64,000 bases of DNA from Bacteroidales bacterium (GCA_029974835.1 JARKQN010000127.1:1-64000); one strand, 5' to 3'; shown: positions 37,702-46,035, counted from the stretch's first letter. Numbers and translations: made by a program. The notes: generated by a model not told the origin, from the letters alone.

Positions 37702-37716
37702 AAACAAAATTGAATT

Positions 37717-37833
37717 ATGAAAGTAAGAGCCTCTGTAAAAAAACGCAGCGCCGACTGCAAAATAGTACGCAGAAAGGGCCGTATTTACGTAATTAATAAG
37801 AAAAATCCCAAGTTTAAACAACGGCAGGGATAA
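37717..37833 (+). CDS. rpmJ: 50S ribosomal protein L36, zinc-free variant
   Basis: A 38-residue gene with the standard frame MKVRASVKK...[13 protein letters not shown]...KQRQG. The canonical zinc ribbon uses Cys11, Cys14, Cys27 and His33; here residue 11 is Ser, 27 is Asn and 33 is Phe, so only Cys14 remains and zinc binding is lost. This zinc-independent form is, as I recall, usual in Bacteroidota. Confidence 0.97.
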   Translation: MKVRASVKKRSADCKIVRRKGRIYVINKKNPKFKQRQG

Positions 37834-37866
37834 TTTACTAATTTTGCAAACCATTAAAAAAACTAT

Positions 37867-38244
37867 ATGGCACGTATTGTTGGGGTAGATTTACCAAGAC
37901 ATAAAAGAGGTGAGATAGGTCTTACATACATCTATGGTGTGGGACGCAGTACAGCCCGTAAGGTGCTTGCTCAGGCAGGTGTCGACAAGGATGTTAAGGT
38001 GGAAGAGTGGACCGATGAACAGATTAACGCCATCAGGAAAATCCTTAGCGAAAACTATAAGCTCGAAGGTGAACTCCGCTCGGAAATGCAGCTTAACATC
38101 AAAAGGCTTATGGATATCGGTTCCTACAGGGGTATCCGACACAGATCAGGACTGCCGGTCAGAGGTCAGAGCACCAAAAACAACGCAAGAACCAGAAAAG
38201 GAAGAAAGAAAACTGTTGCAAACAAGAAAAAGGCTACTAAATAA
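37867..38244 (+). CDS. rpsM: 30S ribosomal protein S13
   Basis: The 125-residue S13 contacts P-site tRNA and an intersubunit bridge. [26 protein letters not shown] and [25 protein letters not shown] in pieces are diagnostic; the Lys-rich tail is normal. It starts the alpha-operon part of the cluster. Confidence 0.98.
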   Translation: MARIVGVDLPRHKRGEIGLTYIYGVGRSTARKVLAQAGVDKDVKVEEWTDEQINAIRKILSENYKLEGELRSEMQLNIKRLMDIGSYRGIRHRSGLPVRGQSTKNNARTRKGRKKTVANKKKATK

Positions 38245-38252
38245 AGTTAATT

Positions 38253-38642
38253 ATGGCGAAGAAGACCGGAGCATCAAAGAAGAAAGTAGTGCGTATCGAA
38301 CCTGCAGGGCAGGCTCATATTCATTCTTCATTCAATAATATAATTGTTACCATAACAAATAATTCCGGACAGGTTATTTCATGGTCATCGGCCGGAAAAA
38401 TGGGATTCAAGGGGTCGAAAAAGAATACACCCTATGCAGCCCAGATGGCTGCCGAAGATTGCAGCAAGGTGGCCTACGACCTGGGGCTCAGAAGAGTGAA
38501 GGTTTTTGTGAAAGGACCTGGTGCCGGACGTGAATCTGCTATCCGCTCAATAGCCAATACCGGCATCGAGGTGACTGAAATAGTGGATGTGACACCATTG
38601 CCTCACAACGGCTGCAGACCCGCAGGAAGAAGAAGAGTTTAA
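38253..38642 (+). CDS. rpsK: 30S ribosomal protein S11
   Basis: The 129-residue S11 lies on the platform near the mRNA exit. [41 protein letters not shown] and [18 protein letters not shown], each shortened in the family consensus, are signatures. It is 8 bp after rpsM. Confidence 0.98.
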   Translation: MAKKTGASKKKVVRIEPAGQAHIHSSFNNIIVTITNNSGQVISWSSAGKMGFKGSKKNTPYAAQMAAEDCSKVAYDLGLRRVKVFVKGPGAGRESAIRSIANTGIEVTEIVDVTPLPHNGCRPAGRRRV

Positions 38643-38675
38643 TATTGAATGATTTAACAGAAAACATTAGGATCA

Positions 38676-39284
38676 ATGGCAAGATATACCGGACCCAGAT
38701 CAAAAATTGCAAGAAAATTCGGGGAACCTATTTTCGGCCCCGACAAATATCTCGACAGGAAAAACTTCCCTCCCGGACAGCACGGACTTAACAAAAAGAG
38801 AAAGAAGATCTCCGAGTACGGAATCCAGCTAAGGGAGAAGGTAAAGGTGAAATACCTTTACGGGCTCCTGGAGAGACAGTTCAGAAATGCTTTCGAGAAA
38901 GCTTCAAGGAGCAAGGGAGTTACAGGCGAAGTGCTGCTTCAACTACTTGAATCAAGGCTCGACAATACCGTGTACCGCCTTGGTATCGCACCAACAAGGG
39001 CGGCTGCCCGACAGCTTGTCTCCCACAGACATATTACCGTAAACGGCCGCGTAATAAATGTACCCTCCTTCCAGCTCAAACCCGGCGATATTATCGGAGT
39101 GCGCGAGAAATCAAAATCACTCGAGGTAATAACAGGCTCCATAGCTGAAAGACGCTCGGCTCGAATCCCCTGGCTCGAATGGGACGAAACCCAGATGGCC
39201 GGAAAATTTATGTCGATACTTCAGCGTGCAGATATTCCTGAAGATATTAAGGAAAACCTTATTATTGAACTTTACTCCAAATAA
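38676..39284 (+). CDS. rpsD: 30S ribosomal protein S4
   Basis: The 202-residue S4 is a primary 16S binder and fidelity protein. [17 protein letters not shown] and [19 protein letters not shown] are signatures, followed by the S4 RNA-binding domain ([20 protein letters not shown]). No N-terminal zinc cysteines are present. In other bacteria S4 regulates the alpha operon by binding mRNA. Confidence 0.98.
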   Translation: MARYTGPRSKIARKFGEPIFGPDKYLDRKNFPPGQHGLNKKRKKISEYGIQLREKVKVKYLYGLLERQFRNAFEKASRSKGVTGEVLLQLLESRLDNTVYRLGIAPTRAAARQLVSHRHITVNGRVINVPSFQLKPGDIIGVREKSKSLEVITGSIAERRSARIPWLEWDETQMAGKFMSILQRADIPEDIKENLIIELYSK

Positions 39285-39292
39285 TTAAGCCC

Positions 39293-40285
39293 ATGGCAAT
39301 TTTAGCATTTCAGAAGCCCGATAAAGTAATAATGCTCGAGTCGAATGACAAATTCGGCAAATTCGAATTCCGCCCCCTGGAACCAGGTTACGGTATCACA
39401 GTGGGAAATGCCCTCAGAAGAATTCTTCTGTCTTCACTCGAAGGATATGCCATTACACTTGTAAAAATTGACGGCGTCGACCACGAGTTTTCAACAATAA
39501 AAGGGGTTATCGAAGACGTAACCGATATTATACTTAACCTGAAACAGGTAAGGTTTAAAAGAAAAACCGAAGACGCAGAGGGCGAAAAAGTGGCTCTGAA
39601 AATCACCAACCAGGAAGTGTTCAAGGCAGGGGCTCTGAATAATGCTCTGTCCGGATTCGAGGTACTGAACCCCGACCTTGTTATCTGCAGAATGGAACCC
39701 GGAGTGAAAATCAATATGGAGCTTACAATAAGCAAGGGAAGAGGTTACGTCCCCGCCGAGGAAAACCAACCCGAAGAAGCCGAATTCGGACTTATTGCCA
39801 TAGACTCAATCTTCACACCTATACGAAACGTTAAATATTCTGTCGAAAACTTCAGGGTTGAACAGAAAACCGACTACGAAAAACTGATTATTGAGATAGA
39901 AACCGACGGATCAATACACCCGAAAGAAGCACTCAAGGAGGCAGCAAAAATACTGATATACCATTTCATGCTTTTCTCCGATGAAAAGATCACTATCGAT
40001 CAGGGTGAAAAACTTACCGGCGAGGAGTTTGACGAAGAAATACTTCATATGCGACAGCTGCTGAAAACCAAACTCGTGGATCTTGACCTTTCGGTAAGAG
40101 CCCTCAACTGCCTTAAGGCTGCCGAGGTTGAAACACTCGGAGACCTGGTCAAATTTAATAAGAACGACCTGCTTAAGTTCAGAAATTTCGGAAAGAAATC
40201 TCTTACCGAACTCGACGAACTTCTTGATTCGATGGACCTCTCTTTCGGTATGGATGTAACAAAATACAGGCTTGACAAGGATTAA
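39293..40285 (+). CDS. rpoA: RNA polymerase alpha subunit
   Basis: The 330-residue protein has the N-terminal dimerisation/assembly domain ([23 protein letters not shown], about residues 23-45) and the C-terminal helix-hairpin-helix domain ([19 protein letters not shown] and [18 protein letters not shown]), which contacts upstream DNA and activators. It lies between rpsD and rplQ, the conserved alpha-operon order. Confidence 0.98.
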   Translation: MAILAFQKPDKVIMLESNDKFGKFEFRPLEPGYGITVGNALRRILLSSLEGYAITLVKIDGVDHEFSTIKGVIEDVTDIILNLKQVRFKRKTEDAEGEKVALKITNQEVFKAGALNNALSGFEVLNPDLVICRMEPGVKINMELTISKGRGYVPAEENQPEEAEFGLIAIDSIFTPIRNVKYSVENFRVEQKTDYEKLIIEIETDGSIHPKEALKEAAKILIYHFMLFSDEKITIDQGEKLTGEEFDEEILHMRQLLKTKLVDLDLSVRALNCLKAAEVETLGDLVKFNKNDLLKFRNFGKKSLTELDELLDSMDLSFGMDVTKYRLDKD

Positions 40286-40306
40286 TTTCAAAAGAAGGAT
40301 ACAGCA

Positions 40307-40840
40307 ATGCGACATCAGAGAGTAATAAACCACCTGGGAAGAACCAGTGCACACAGAAAGGCCATGCTTGCCAATATGGCAGCATCCCTTATTATGAGCA
40401 AAAGAATAAAAACCACAACAGCCAAGGCAAGGGCTCTCCGGACATATATCGAACCTCTTATCACAAAATCGAAGGAAGATTCCACACATTCGCGCAGAAT
40501 GGTTTTCAGTCACCTCCAGAATAAAGAGGCAGTTTCTGAATTGTTCAGAACAATCTCCCCCAAAGTGGCTGAAAGACCGGGCGGATACACCAGGATACTA
40601 AAAACCGGAAACAGAATCGGCGATAATGCGGAAATGTGCATAATCGAACTGGTCGACTTTAATGAGGCTATGCTCGGAACAGAACCCAAAACCAAAACCG
40701 CTGCAAGGAGAAGAAGATCTCCAAAAAAGAAAACAGCCGGACAAACCACCGGAGCCGCTGAGGCAGCCACAACCGATACCGCCTCTGAAACAACTCCGCA
40801 GGAGGAACCTGCAAAAGAACAGGGGGAAGAGTCTAAATAG
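40307..40840 (+). CDS. rplQ: 50S ribosomal protein L17 with acidic/Ala-Thr-rich tail
   Basis: The core (about residues 1-120) is normal L17: [32 protein letters not shown] and [14 protein letters not shown] tail of about 50 residues follows, first basic ([10 protein letters not shown]) and then rich in Ala, Thr, Glu and Gln. E. coli L17 has 127 residues. Such tails are known in Bacteroidota L17 and are probably disordered. It is the last gene of the translation operon, ahead of the palindrome at 40876-40909. Confidence 0.96.
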   Translation: MRHQRVINHLGRTSAHRKAMLANMAASLIMSKRIKTTTAKARALRTYIEPLITKSKEDSTHSRRMVFSHLQNKEAVSELFRTISPKVAERPGGYTRILKTGNRIGDNAEMCIIELVDFNEAMLGTEPKTKTAARRRRSPKKKTAGQTTGAAEAATTDTASETTPQEEPAKEQGEESK

Positions 40841-40875
40841 CTCGCAATACATTACTATACAATAATTTACAAATT

Positions 40876-40909
40876 ACAGGAGTTATTAACAATTGTTAAT
40901 AACTCCTGT
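40876..40909. terminator. Perfect 34-bp palindrome ending the translation operon
   Basis: Arms 40876-40892 and 40893-40909 are exact reverse complements with no spacer, starting ACAGGAGTTATTAAC. In RNA the arms would give a stem of about 15 bp with a 4-nt AATT loop. Only TTTATATT follows, so the U-tract is weak. It may still terminate transcription or protect the mRNA 3' end. Confidence 0.7.
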
Positions 40910-40965
40910 TTATATTGCGTTTACAACAATGACCCGAAATATTTTCAAATTGAAGTTTCATACAT

Positions 40966-40973
40966 TATTTTTG
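40966..40973 (+). promoter_or_regulatory. -7 box (TATTTTTG) of the large structured RNA
   Basis: This is an exact TAnnTTTG match. A TTTT at 40942-40945 lies 20 bp upstream in place of TTTG. Transcription would start about 40979-40982, at the left edge of the hairpin-rich, more GC-rich region. Confidence 0.65.
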
Positions 40974-40979
40974 ACATAT

Positions 40980-41476
40980 CAGGTGAGCGATAAAAGGCTG
41001 CTCAAACGATGTGGAACCAGATAACGGTTTCTTAACTGAAGCCCGGAATGGTTCGGTCAGACCCCCGGGTCTGCGCATCAGAGAGCCGAAGCCTGAACCA
41101 GGAGACCACTCTCGGAAGTCTCCGGTGTTCAGCAGATCGATGAAACCGGAAACGTTCTTTCAACGATTGGGTCACAGGGCTGCAGGAAACAAAGGACTTC
41201 GGTCTGATGGGAACTGCAAACTGAACTTCCCTCCGGGGAGGATCAGCGCATGCCTGACTGACGCTTCGTCCCGGAATTCCCGCCTCGGCGGGAAGAAAGG
41301 ACAGCCCGAAGGCACAGCCTTAACAAGCAGTGCCCGACGGTTCAGGGTTGCCAAACCAGATCTCACGATCTGCTAAGCAGCCGGCCAGAATAACAGTAGC
41401 CTGACGCCGTTCGCGGCCTCGGCTGCAAACGGTGAATGGGAACTAATCTAACGAATAGTTCCCATTACTGTTTTTT
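40980..41476 (+). ncRNA. Large (about 500 nt) structured non-coding RNA of unassigned class
   Basis: This stretch lies between rplQ and ubiD, is more GC-rich than its AT-rich flanks, and has a promoter box and a strong terminator in the same direction. Compact hairpins follow one another: CAGACC-CCCG-GGTCTG (41058-41073), TGAAC/GGAGAC with GTCTCC/GTTCA (41094-41131), GAC-TTCG-GTC (41195-41204), CTGAT/ATCAG (41204-41246), TTCCCGC-CTCG-GCGGGAA (41277-41294), AAGGC-ACA-GCCTT (41309-41321), GGTT-GCCA-AACC (41346-41357), CAGATC-TCAC-GATCTG (41357-41372) and GCCG-TTCG-CGGC (41406-41417), the last enclosed by GCAGCCG/CGGCTGC (41377-41383/41420-41426). GGCTGCT at 40996-41002 can pair alternatively with AGCAGCC at 41376-41382. 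Conserved cores of RNase P RNA, tmRNA, SRP RNA and group II domain V are absent. Open frames across it give Arg/Ser/Gly/Pro-rich sequence typical of spurious ORFs over structured RNA. Function unknown. Confidence 0.75.
41435..41476 (+). terminator. Intrinsic terminator of the structured RNA
   Basis: A perfect 11-bp stem (AATGGGAACTA at 41435-41445 and TAGTTCCCATT at 41456-41466) with a 10-nt loop is followed by ACTG and six T. The T-run fixes the RNA on the plus strand. Confidence 0.92.
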
Positions 41477-41545
41477 ATACACCCCTTATCCCTCATATCC
41501 CTTCCTATTATGCTGAAACAATTATCAACCCTCCTCGCCTTTTAA

Positions 41546-41553
41546 TATATTTG
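41546..41553 (+). promoter_or_regulatory. -7 box (TATATTTG) for ubiD
   Basis: An exact TAnnTTTG match lies 19 nt before the ubiD ATG at 41573 and downstream of the RNA terminator, so ubiD has its own promoter. A -33 element is not clear. Confidence 0.6.
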
Positions 41554-41572
41554 TAAAGTCAATATCAGAAAG

Positions 41573-43462
41573 ATGGCCTGGAAAGGACTTAATGAGTTTG
41601 TGTCTGCACTCGAAAAAAGGGGTGATCTGAAAAGAATAAAAACCTTCTTTGACCCCGAACTCGAAATAACCGAAATTGCCGACAGGTTTGTAAAAAACAA
41701 TGGCCCTGCACTGCTGTTCGAAAATAACGGAACCGCGTTTCCTCTGCTGATAAACGCTTTCGCTTCCGGAAAAAGACTTGCCATGGCATGCAGCATGGAA
41801 GACATTGGCCATCTGATTTCCAGAATCTCCCGCATTCCGGCCTCCATGCCATCCGCACCTTCATCCTTCCTCAGTAAAATTAAGGGTATCCCCGGATTGC
41901 TGAACCTTGTCAACCTGATTCCCTCAAGGTCGTCCCGGCGCGGCCTGTGCCAGCATACCATTATCAGGAAACCGGACCTGAGCATAATACCTGTTCTTAA
42001 ATGCTGGCCTCACGACGGAGGAAGATACATAACTCTTCCCGTCGTAAACACTTATCACCCCGAAACCCTGAAACCAAACGCCGGCATGTACAGGATGCAG
42101 GTACTGGGCCCGGATACAACAGCAATGCACTGGCAACTGCACAAAACAGGAGCAAATCACTTCGAAGCATGGAAAAAAACCGGCAGAAAAATGCCGGTAT
42201 CGGTTATCCTCGGGGGCGATCCGGTTTACACCTATGCCGCAACAGCCCCCCTGCCTGAGAATATCGACGAATATCTGCTGGCCGGTTTCATCAGGGGCCG
42301 GAAGGTGAAACTTGTCAAATGCATCACAAATGACATCTATGTCCCCGACGATGCTGATTTTGTTATCGAAGGGTTCGTTGACCCCCTGGAGGAACCGGTA
42401 ACTGAGGGCCCTTTCGGCGATCATACCGGTTTCTACAGCCTCGAAGGCCCCTATCCGAGGTTTCATGTAACATGTATTACTCATTCCCGTAATCCTGTTT
42501 ACCCGGCCACCATCGTGGGTGTCCCCCCAATGGAAGATTACCAGTTTACGGAACTGACTTCTGAAATATTCCAGGCCCCCCTTAAACTTACCCTGCTTCC
42601 GGAACTTGAAGATATGCACCTTCCTGCTCCGGGCGTGGCGCATAACCTCGCGATAGTCAAAATACAAAAAAGGTGGCCCGGACAGGGGAAGAAGGTGATA
42701 AATTCTGTTTTTGGCGCCGGCCAGATGATGTTTACCAAATTTCTGGTAGTGGTGAGTGAAGATACCGACATCCGCGACTACAAAAGCCTGGCACGGGTTG
42801 TTTTCAGTTCCTGCAATCCTTCGCACGACCTTGTCTTTACACGCGGCCCTCTCGATGTGCTCGATCATGCATCTGATACAGAAGCCTATGGCGGTAAACT
42901 CGGAATTGATGCCACACGTAAAGTGCCGCAGGAAAAAACAGATGAAAAGCAGGATATTCCTCTGCTCACCTGGTCAGCCGACCCCGGTACATTGTTAACT
43001 GCCGGACTGATCACGGCATACAGGGATCTGCGCGGGGAGTTTGATATTCCGGTCCTTATCGCAGCCGTAAAAAACACCGGAGGAAAAACCAACATTGCAG
43101 CGATAAAGGATTTTCTGAAGGAAACGGCCCGGCATTCAGGGTTTGGTTTATTCGTGGCAGTGGACGATGGATTTGATCTTTCTGATATCTCCCTCTGTAC
43201 CTGGCACATACTTGGCAACACGGATCCAGTTCGCGACATAGAGAATATTGAAGGAAAGCTTTATATCATAGACGCTACAACCAAGGCTTACCGGCCGGGC
43301 GGATTTCCGCGACCATGGCCGGGGATTGTGTGCTCTGACGATGATACCATACGGAGAATTGATGAGAAATGGGAAGAGCTCGGACCTGCCCCGTTTATCA
43401 AATCGCCCTCGCTTAGATTCAGCAAAGCCTTCCGCCCGGGATCGGCTGCCATCAAAGCCTGA
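41573..43462 (+). CDS. ubiD: UbiD-family decarboxylase
   Basis: The 629-residue enzyme belongs to the prenylated-FMN-dependent UbiD family. Recognisable segments are NTYHPETLKPNAGMYRMQV (about residues 157-175), AMHWQLHKTG, FVDPLEEPVTEGPFGDHTGFYS with the conserved E-x-P-F-G-D active-site run (about 270-291), and IGVPPMED-type phrases (VGVPPMEDYQF). It is longer than E. coli UbiD (497) and matches the long form seen in Bacteroidota, which is often annotated for menaquinone synthesis. The exact substrate cannot be told, and no quinone genes are adjacent. It follows the structured RNA but has its own promoter box. Confidence 0.88.
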   Translation: MAWKGLNEFVSALEKRGDLKRIKTFFDPELEITEIADRFVKNNGPALLFENNGTAFPLLINAFASGKRLAMACSMEDIGHLISRISRIPASMPSAPSSFLSKIKGIPGLLNLVNLIPSRSSRRGLCQHTIIRKPDLSIIPVLKCWPHDGGRYITLPVVNTYHPETLKPNAGMYRMQVLGPDTTAMHWQLHKTGANHFEAWKKTGRKMPVSVILGGDPVYTYAATAPLPENIDEYLLAGFIRGRKVKLVKCITNDIYVPDDADFVIEGFVDPLEEPVTEGPFGDHTGFYSLEGPYPRFHVTCITHSRNPVYPATIVGVPPMEDYQFTELTSEIFQAPLKLTLLPELEDMHLPAPGVAHNLAIVKIQKRWPGQGKKVINSVFGAGQMMFTKFLVVVSEDTDIRDYKSLARVVFSSCNPSHDLVFTRGPLDVLDHASDTEAYGGKLGIDATRKVPQEKTDEKQDIPLLTWSADPGTLLTAGLITAYRDLRGEFDIPVLIAAVKNTGGKTNIAAIKDFLKETARHSGFGLFVAVDDGFDLSDISLCTWHILGNTDPVRDIENIEGKLYIIDATTKAYRPGGFPRPWPGIVCSDDDTIRRIDEKWEELGPAPFIKSPSLRFSKAFRPGSAAIKA

Positions 43463-43509
43463 CAGGCACTGTTTACACTAACGCTTTAGGCAGAGCGCCC
43501 CTTAATTCT

Positions 43510-43517
43510 TATCTTTG
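43510..43517 (+). promoter_or_regulatory. -7 box (TATCTTTG) very close to the phosphatase start
   Basis: An exact -7 match ends only 7 nt before the ATG at 43525; TTTA at 43485-43488 lies 21 bp upstream. The mRNA would be leaderless or nearly so if the first ATG is used. Confidence 0.6.
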
Positions 43518-43524
43518 CACAAGT

Positions 43525-44523
43525 ATGAAACTCCTGCTTTCTGAATTTGTGCAAGAGTGGCCGGCAGGATGGAAACTGTTTACCGGTCAGTATTTTATGT
43601 CAGCAACAATCAGGGTTGTTGTATACATCTTCCTTTTAACGGTTGCAATCTTTCTGGCTTACCGGTTATATAAGAGCGAACTGGTCAGGGCCAGGAGAGA
43701 ACTTGCTGATTATAAAACCAGGATGGAGGAGCTAAGCCGGAAACTGTCTCTTCTTGAGGCCAGAAGCAGTAACATTACCGAAAGTCTGGTTTATGCTCAC
43801 CGCATACAGAACGCCCTTTTGCCCGAAGTGTCACTGTTGACTGAAAGCTTCCCGGAAAGCTTTATACTTTATCTTCCGAAAGATATCGTAAGCGGCGATT
43901 TATACTGGTTTTACAAACATGGAAACAGGGTAATCCTGGTTGTCGCCGACTGTACAGGCCATGGGGTGCCGGGCGCCCTGATGTCGATGATAGGCCATAA
44001 CCTTATCAACAGTCTTATCAAGGAAAATCCGGATGATAGTCCGGGAAAAATTCTTGACCGGCTCGACAAAATGGTGGGGTCTCTGTTCCCCGGAGGTAAA
44101 CCCGGAGACCCTGGAATAAAGGAAAGCATGGACATATCGGTTTGTACAGTGAATGTTAAGGACATGACTCTTGAGTTTTCAGGGGCATTCTCGTCGGTGT
44201 ATTACTTCAGCGGCGACAAACTCAATGAACTGAAAGGTGATAAATATATACTGGGGATGAAACCCGGAGAGGCATCATATACAACTCACAGAATAAATGT
44301 GAACAGGGGTGAACCGGTGTATCTTTTTACCGATGGTTATGCCGATCAGTTCGGGGGAGAGGAAAACAAGAAGTTTATGTACAGGAGGCTGAGATATCTT
44401 CTTACAACCATAAACAGGCTTCCTATGAGTGAACAGAAGATCATTCTTAAGGATACTCTTGAAAACTGGAAGGGGACAAATGACCAGATAGACGATATAC
44501 TGGTTATGGGAATAAGAATTTAA
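43525..44523 (+). CDS. Membrane-anchored SpoIIE/PP2C-type serine phosphatase
   Basis: The 332-residue protein has one membrane helix (about residues 27-48), a coiled-coil linker (KSELVRARRELADYKTRMEELSRKL...) and a PP2C/SpoIIE phosphatase domain. Metal-binding motifs are intact: the aspartate in SGDLYW (about 118-123), DCTGHGVPGALMS (about 138-150), TDGYADQFGG (about 272-281) and NDQIDDILVMGIRI. SpoIIE phosphatases usually dephosphorylate anti-anti-sigma proteins in partner-switching pathways, or dephosphorylate proteins in gliding or surface signalling. No partner is adjacent. The convergent gene encodes a hybrid kinase/receiver protein. An internal ATG at 43597 is an alternative start. Confidence 0.85.
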   Translation: MKLLLSEFVQEWPAGWKLFTGQYFMSATIRVVVYIFLLTVAIFLAYRLYKSELVRARRELADYKTRMEELSRKLSLLEARSSNITESLVYAHRIQNALLPEVSLLTESFPESFILYLPKDIVSGDLYWFYKHGNRVILVVADCTGHGVPGALMSMIGHNLINSLIKENPDDSPGKILDRLDKMVGSLFPGGKPGDPGIKESMDISVCTVNVKDMTLEFSGAFSSVYYFSGDKLNELKGDKYILGMKPGEASYTTHRINVNRGEPVYLFTDGYADQFGGEENKKFMYRRLRYLLTTINRLPMSEQKIILKDTLENWKGTNDQIDDILVMGIRI

Positions 44524-44530
44524 TGAAGTT

Positions 44531-45868
44531 TTAAAGATGTTTCTTTATGATTTCTATCAGTGAAGAGGGCTGAAAAGGTTTGCTGATATAATCGTCCATT
44601 CCCGCCGATATGCATCGCTCTTTGTCGCCGAGCATTGCATTTGCCGTGATGGCTATAATAGGTATGTGTTCATTGGTACTTGCCTCAAGTTCCCTTATCT
44701 TCCCGGCGGCAACCAGTCCGCTCATAACAGGCATCTGTATATCCATCAATATCAGATCGTATTTGAAACTGCCGAACTTCTCCAGTGCTTCCCTTCCATT
44801 TGTGGCAGTATCTATTGATCTGACAAGAGGCTTGAGGGTAAGCATGGTAATTTTCTGATTTATCTGGTTGTCTTCCACCAGCAGTATGTTGGCATCCCTC
44901 AGGTTTTTTGAAGGCCGTGCCTGTGTCTTCAGGATGTCTATCCTGGGGGAGGCAATGGTTTTTTTCTCTTCGGTTGTGGCGGGAATAAAAGGAAGGGAGA
45001 AGGATAGTTTTGTGGTTTTTTCGTCAGAATCAAAGGCATAACTGCCGCCATTATCTTCAATAATTCTGGCGGCATGGATAAGGGTTTCATTATCAGACGG
45101 AAGGGGTGTTTTTTTATCGGTCGAGATGGAGAAATTTATGTACAGACCGTCATCCCTGTTTTCATCCTTTGAAGCCACCACTTTAACTCCGGTAGGATAA
45201 TCCCTGCTTCCGGCCTCAAGAAGACTAAACAGATCCAGCAAAATCTGTTTAACCACAATGGGGTCACCGATCAGATGGTAATCCGGAAGATCCTTATCGG
45301 GCGGTAAGAAATTCAAAACCGGAGGTTGCCGGAGCCTGAACAGTTCTATAGTGTTCTGGATTGTTGAGTTAAGGTTAAAGCGTATCTTTTCTCTTCCCTC
45401 GTAACTTACGCTGCCGCTCTCCATTGTAAGCTGGTTGACGGTGTCGACCATGTTTTTTGCAGATGCAACCAGAGTCTCAATGAGCTCTTTCTGTTTCTCA
45501 TCAGGTCCCGACTTCATCAGCAGATCGCCAAGAATTACAAGGGTATTGAGAGGTTCCCTTATCCTGTGGGAGAAATCTGTAATCACCGTGTCCTTTTTTC
45601 CGCTCGACTCGGAAGTCTCCTCCAGCCTCTTGGAAAGCATGCTCAGCATAGATGAAGACCTGCGGTAAATCAGCAGTATGCCGGCCGATGCAATAAGAAC
45701 AAGTATCCCGGCAGGAAGCAGCAAGTTCAGCGAAATAAGAATTATTCCTGCAATCAGTAAAATAAGTACGGCCAGTAAAAGGTTAATTATAATCCTCCTG
45801 CCTGTTTCGGACTCATGGCTGGTTGCTCCGGCTTCGGCAGGTGAATGCCTTTTCTTCAGTTTATCCAT
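44531..45868 (-). CDS. Hybrid histidine kinase-like protein with degenerate ATPase domain and C-terminal receiver
   Basis: The 445-residue protein has two membrane helices near the N-terminus (about residues 25-66), a dimerisation/H-box helix (FSHRIREPLNTLVILGDLL, phospho-acceptor histidine about 103), a central region resembling a histidine-kinase ATPase domain, and a receiver domain (ILLVEDNQINQKI, LILMDIQMPVMSG with the acceptor aspartate about 376, and IAITANAM, SKPF). The ATPase part lacks a recognisable N box (ILLDLFSLLE instead of an NLxxNA pattern) and has no GxG box. It may have lost autokinase activity and act as a receiver or scaffold in a phosphorelay. A sensor domain is absent. 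Confidence 0.8.
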   Translation of the reverse strand: MDKLKKRHSPAEAGATSHESETGRRIIINLLLAVLILLIAGIILISLNLLLPAGILVLIASAGILLIYRRSSSMLSMLSKRLEETSESSGKKDTVITDFSHRIREPLNTLVILGDLLMKSGPDEKQKELIETLVASAKNMVDTVNQLTMESGSVSYEGREKIRFNLNSTIQNTIELFRLRQPPVLNFLPPDKDLPDYHLIGDPIVVKQILLDLFSLLEAGSRDYPTGVKVVASKDENRDDGLYINFSISTDKKTPLPSDNETLIHAARIIEDNGGSYAFDSDEKTTKLSFSLPFIPATTEEKKTIASPRIDILKTQARPSKNLRDANILLVEDNQINQKITMLTLKPLVRSIDTATNGREALEKFGSFKYDLILMDIQMPVMSGLVAAGKIRELEASTNEHIPIIAITANAMLGDKERCISAGMDDYISKPFQPSSLIEIIKKHL

Positions 45869-45966
45869 TACATCATATTTCCTTTGTAAAAATAATACAA
45901 ATATGACTTTGAAAGCAATCTGACCGGAGAAAGAAAAATCGTTTTAATAAAAAAACACTTTATATT

Positions 45967-45974
45967 TACCTTTG
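45967..45974 (+). promoter_or_regulatory. -7 box (TACCTTTG) for the tyrosine-rich secreted protein gene
   Basis: This is an exact TAnnTTTG match 68 nt before the ATG at 46043, with TTTT at 45942-45945 21 bp upstream in the -33 position. Confidence 0.55.
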
Positions 45975-46028
45975 AAACGGACAGGATTAACGCCCAGTTT
46001 CGGTATAATTTTTGATTACCGTTTCCGT

Positions 46029-46035
46029 AAGGAGG
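46029..46035 (+). promoter_or_regulatory. Textbook Shine-Dalgarno sequence before the tyrosine-rich protein gene
   Basis: AAGGAGG lies 7 nt upstream of the ATG at 46043. Such perfect complementarity to the 16S 3' end is rare in this window. Confidence 0.65.

Noticed and set aside
41011-41376. 121-residue open frame starting at a GTG inside the structured RNA
   Set aside because: Its translation is an Arg/Ser/Gly/Pro-rich string with no domain, its start has no good leader, and the hairpins run through it. It looks like a spurious ORF over an RNA gene, as does the minus-strand frame at 41172-41366.
40980-41476. RNase P RNA, tmRNA, SRP RNA or a group II intron
   Set aside because: The GAGGAAAGTCC and ACAGAA-type cores of RNase P, the alanine-acceptor ends of tmRNA, the SRP GGAAGGAAGCAGCC-type loop and the conserved domain V of group II introns were all looked for and not found on either strand.
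41924-42868. 314-residue minus-strand frame inside ubiD
   Set aside because: It is the antisense shadow of a clear UbiD-family enzyme; the plus strand carries conserved active-site motifs.
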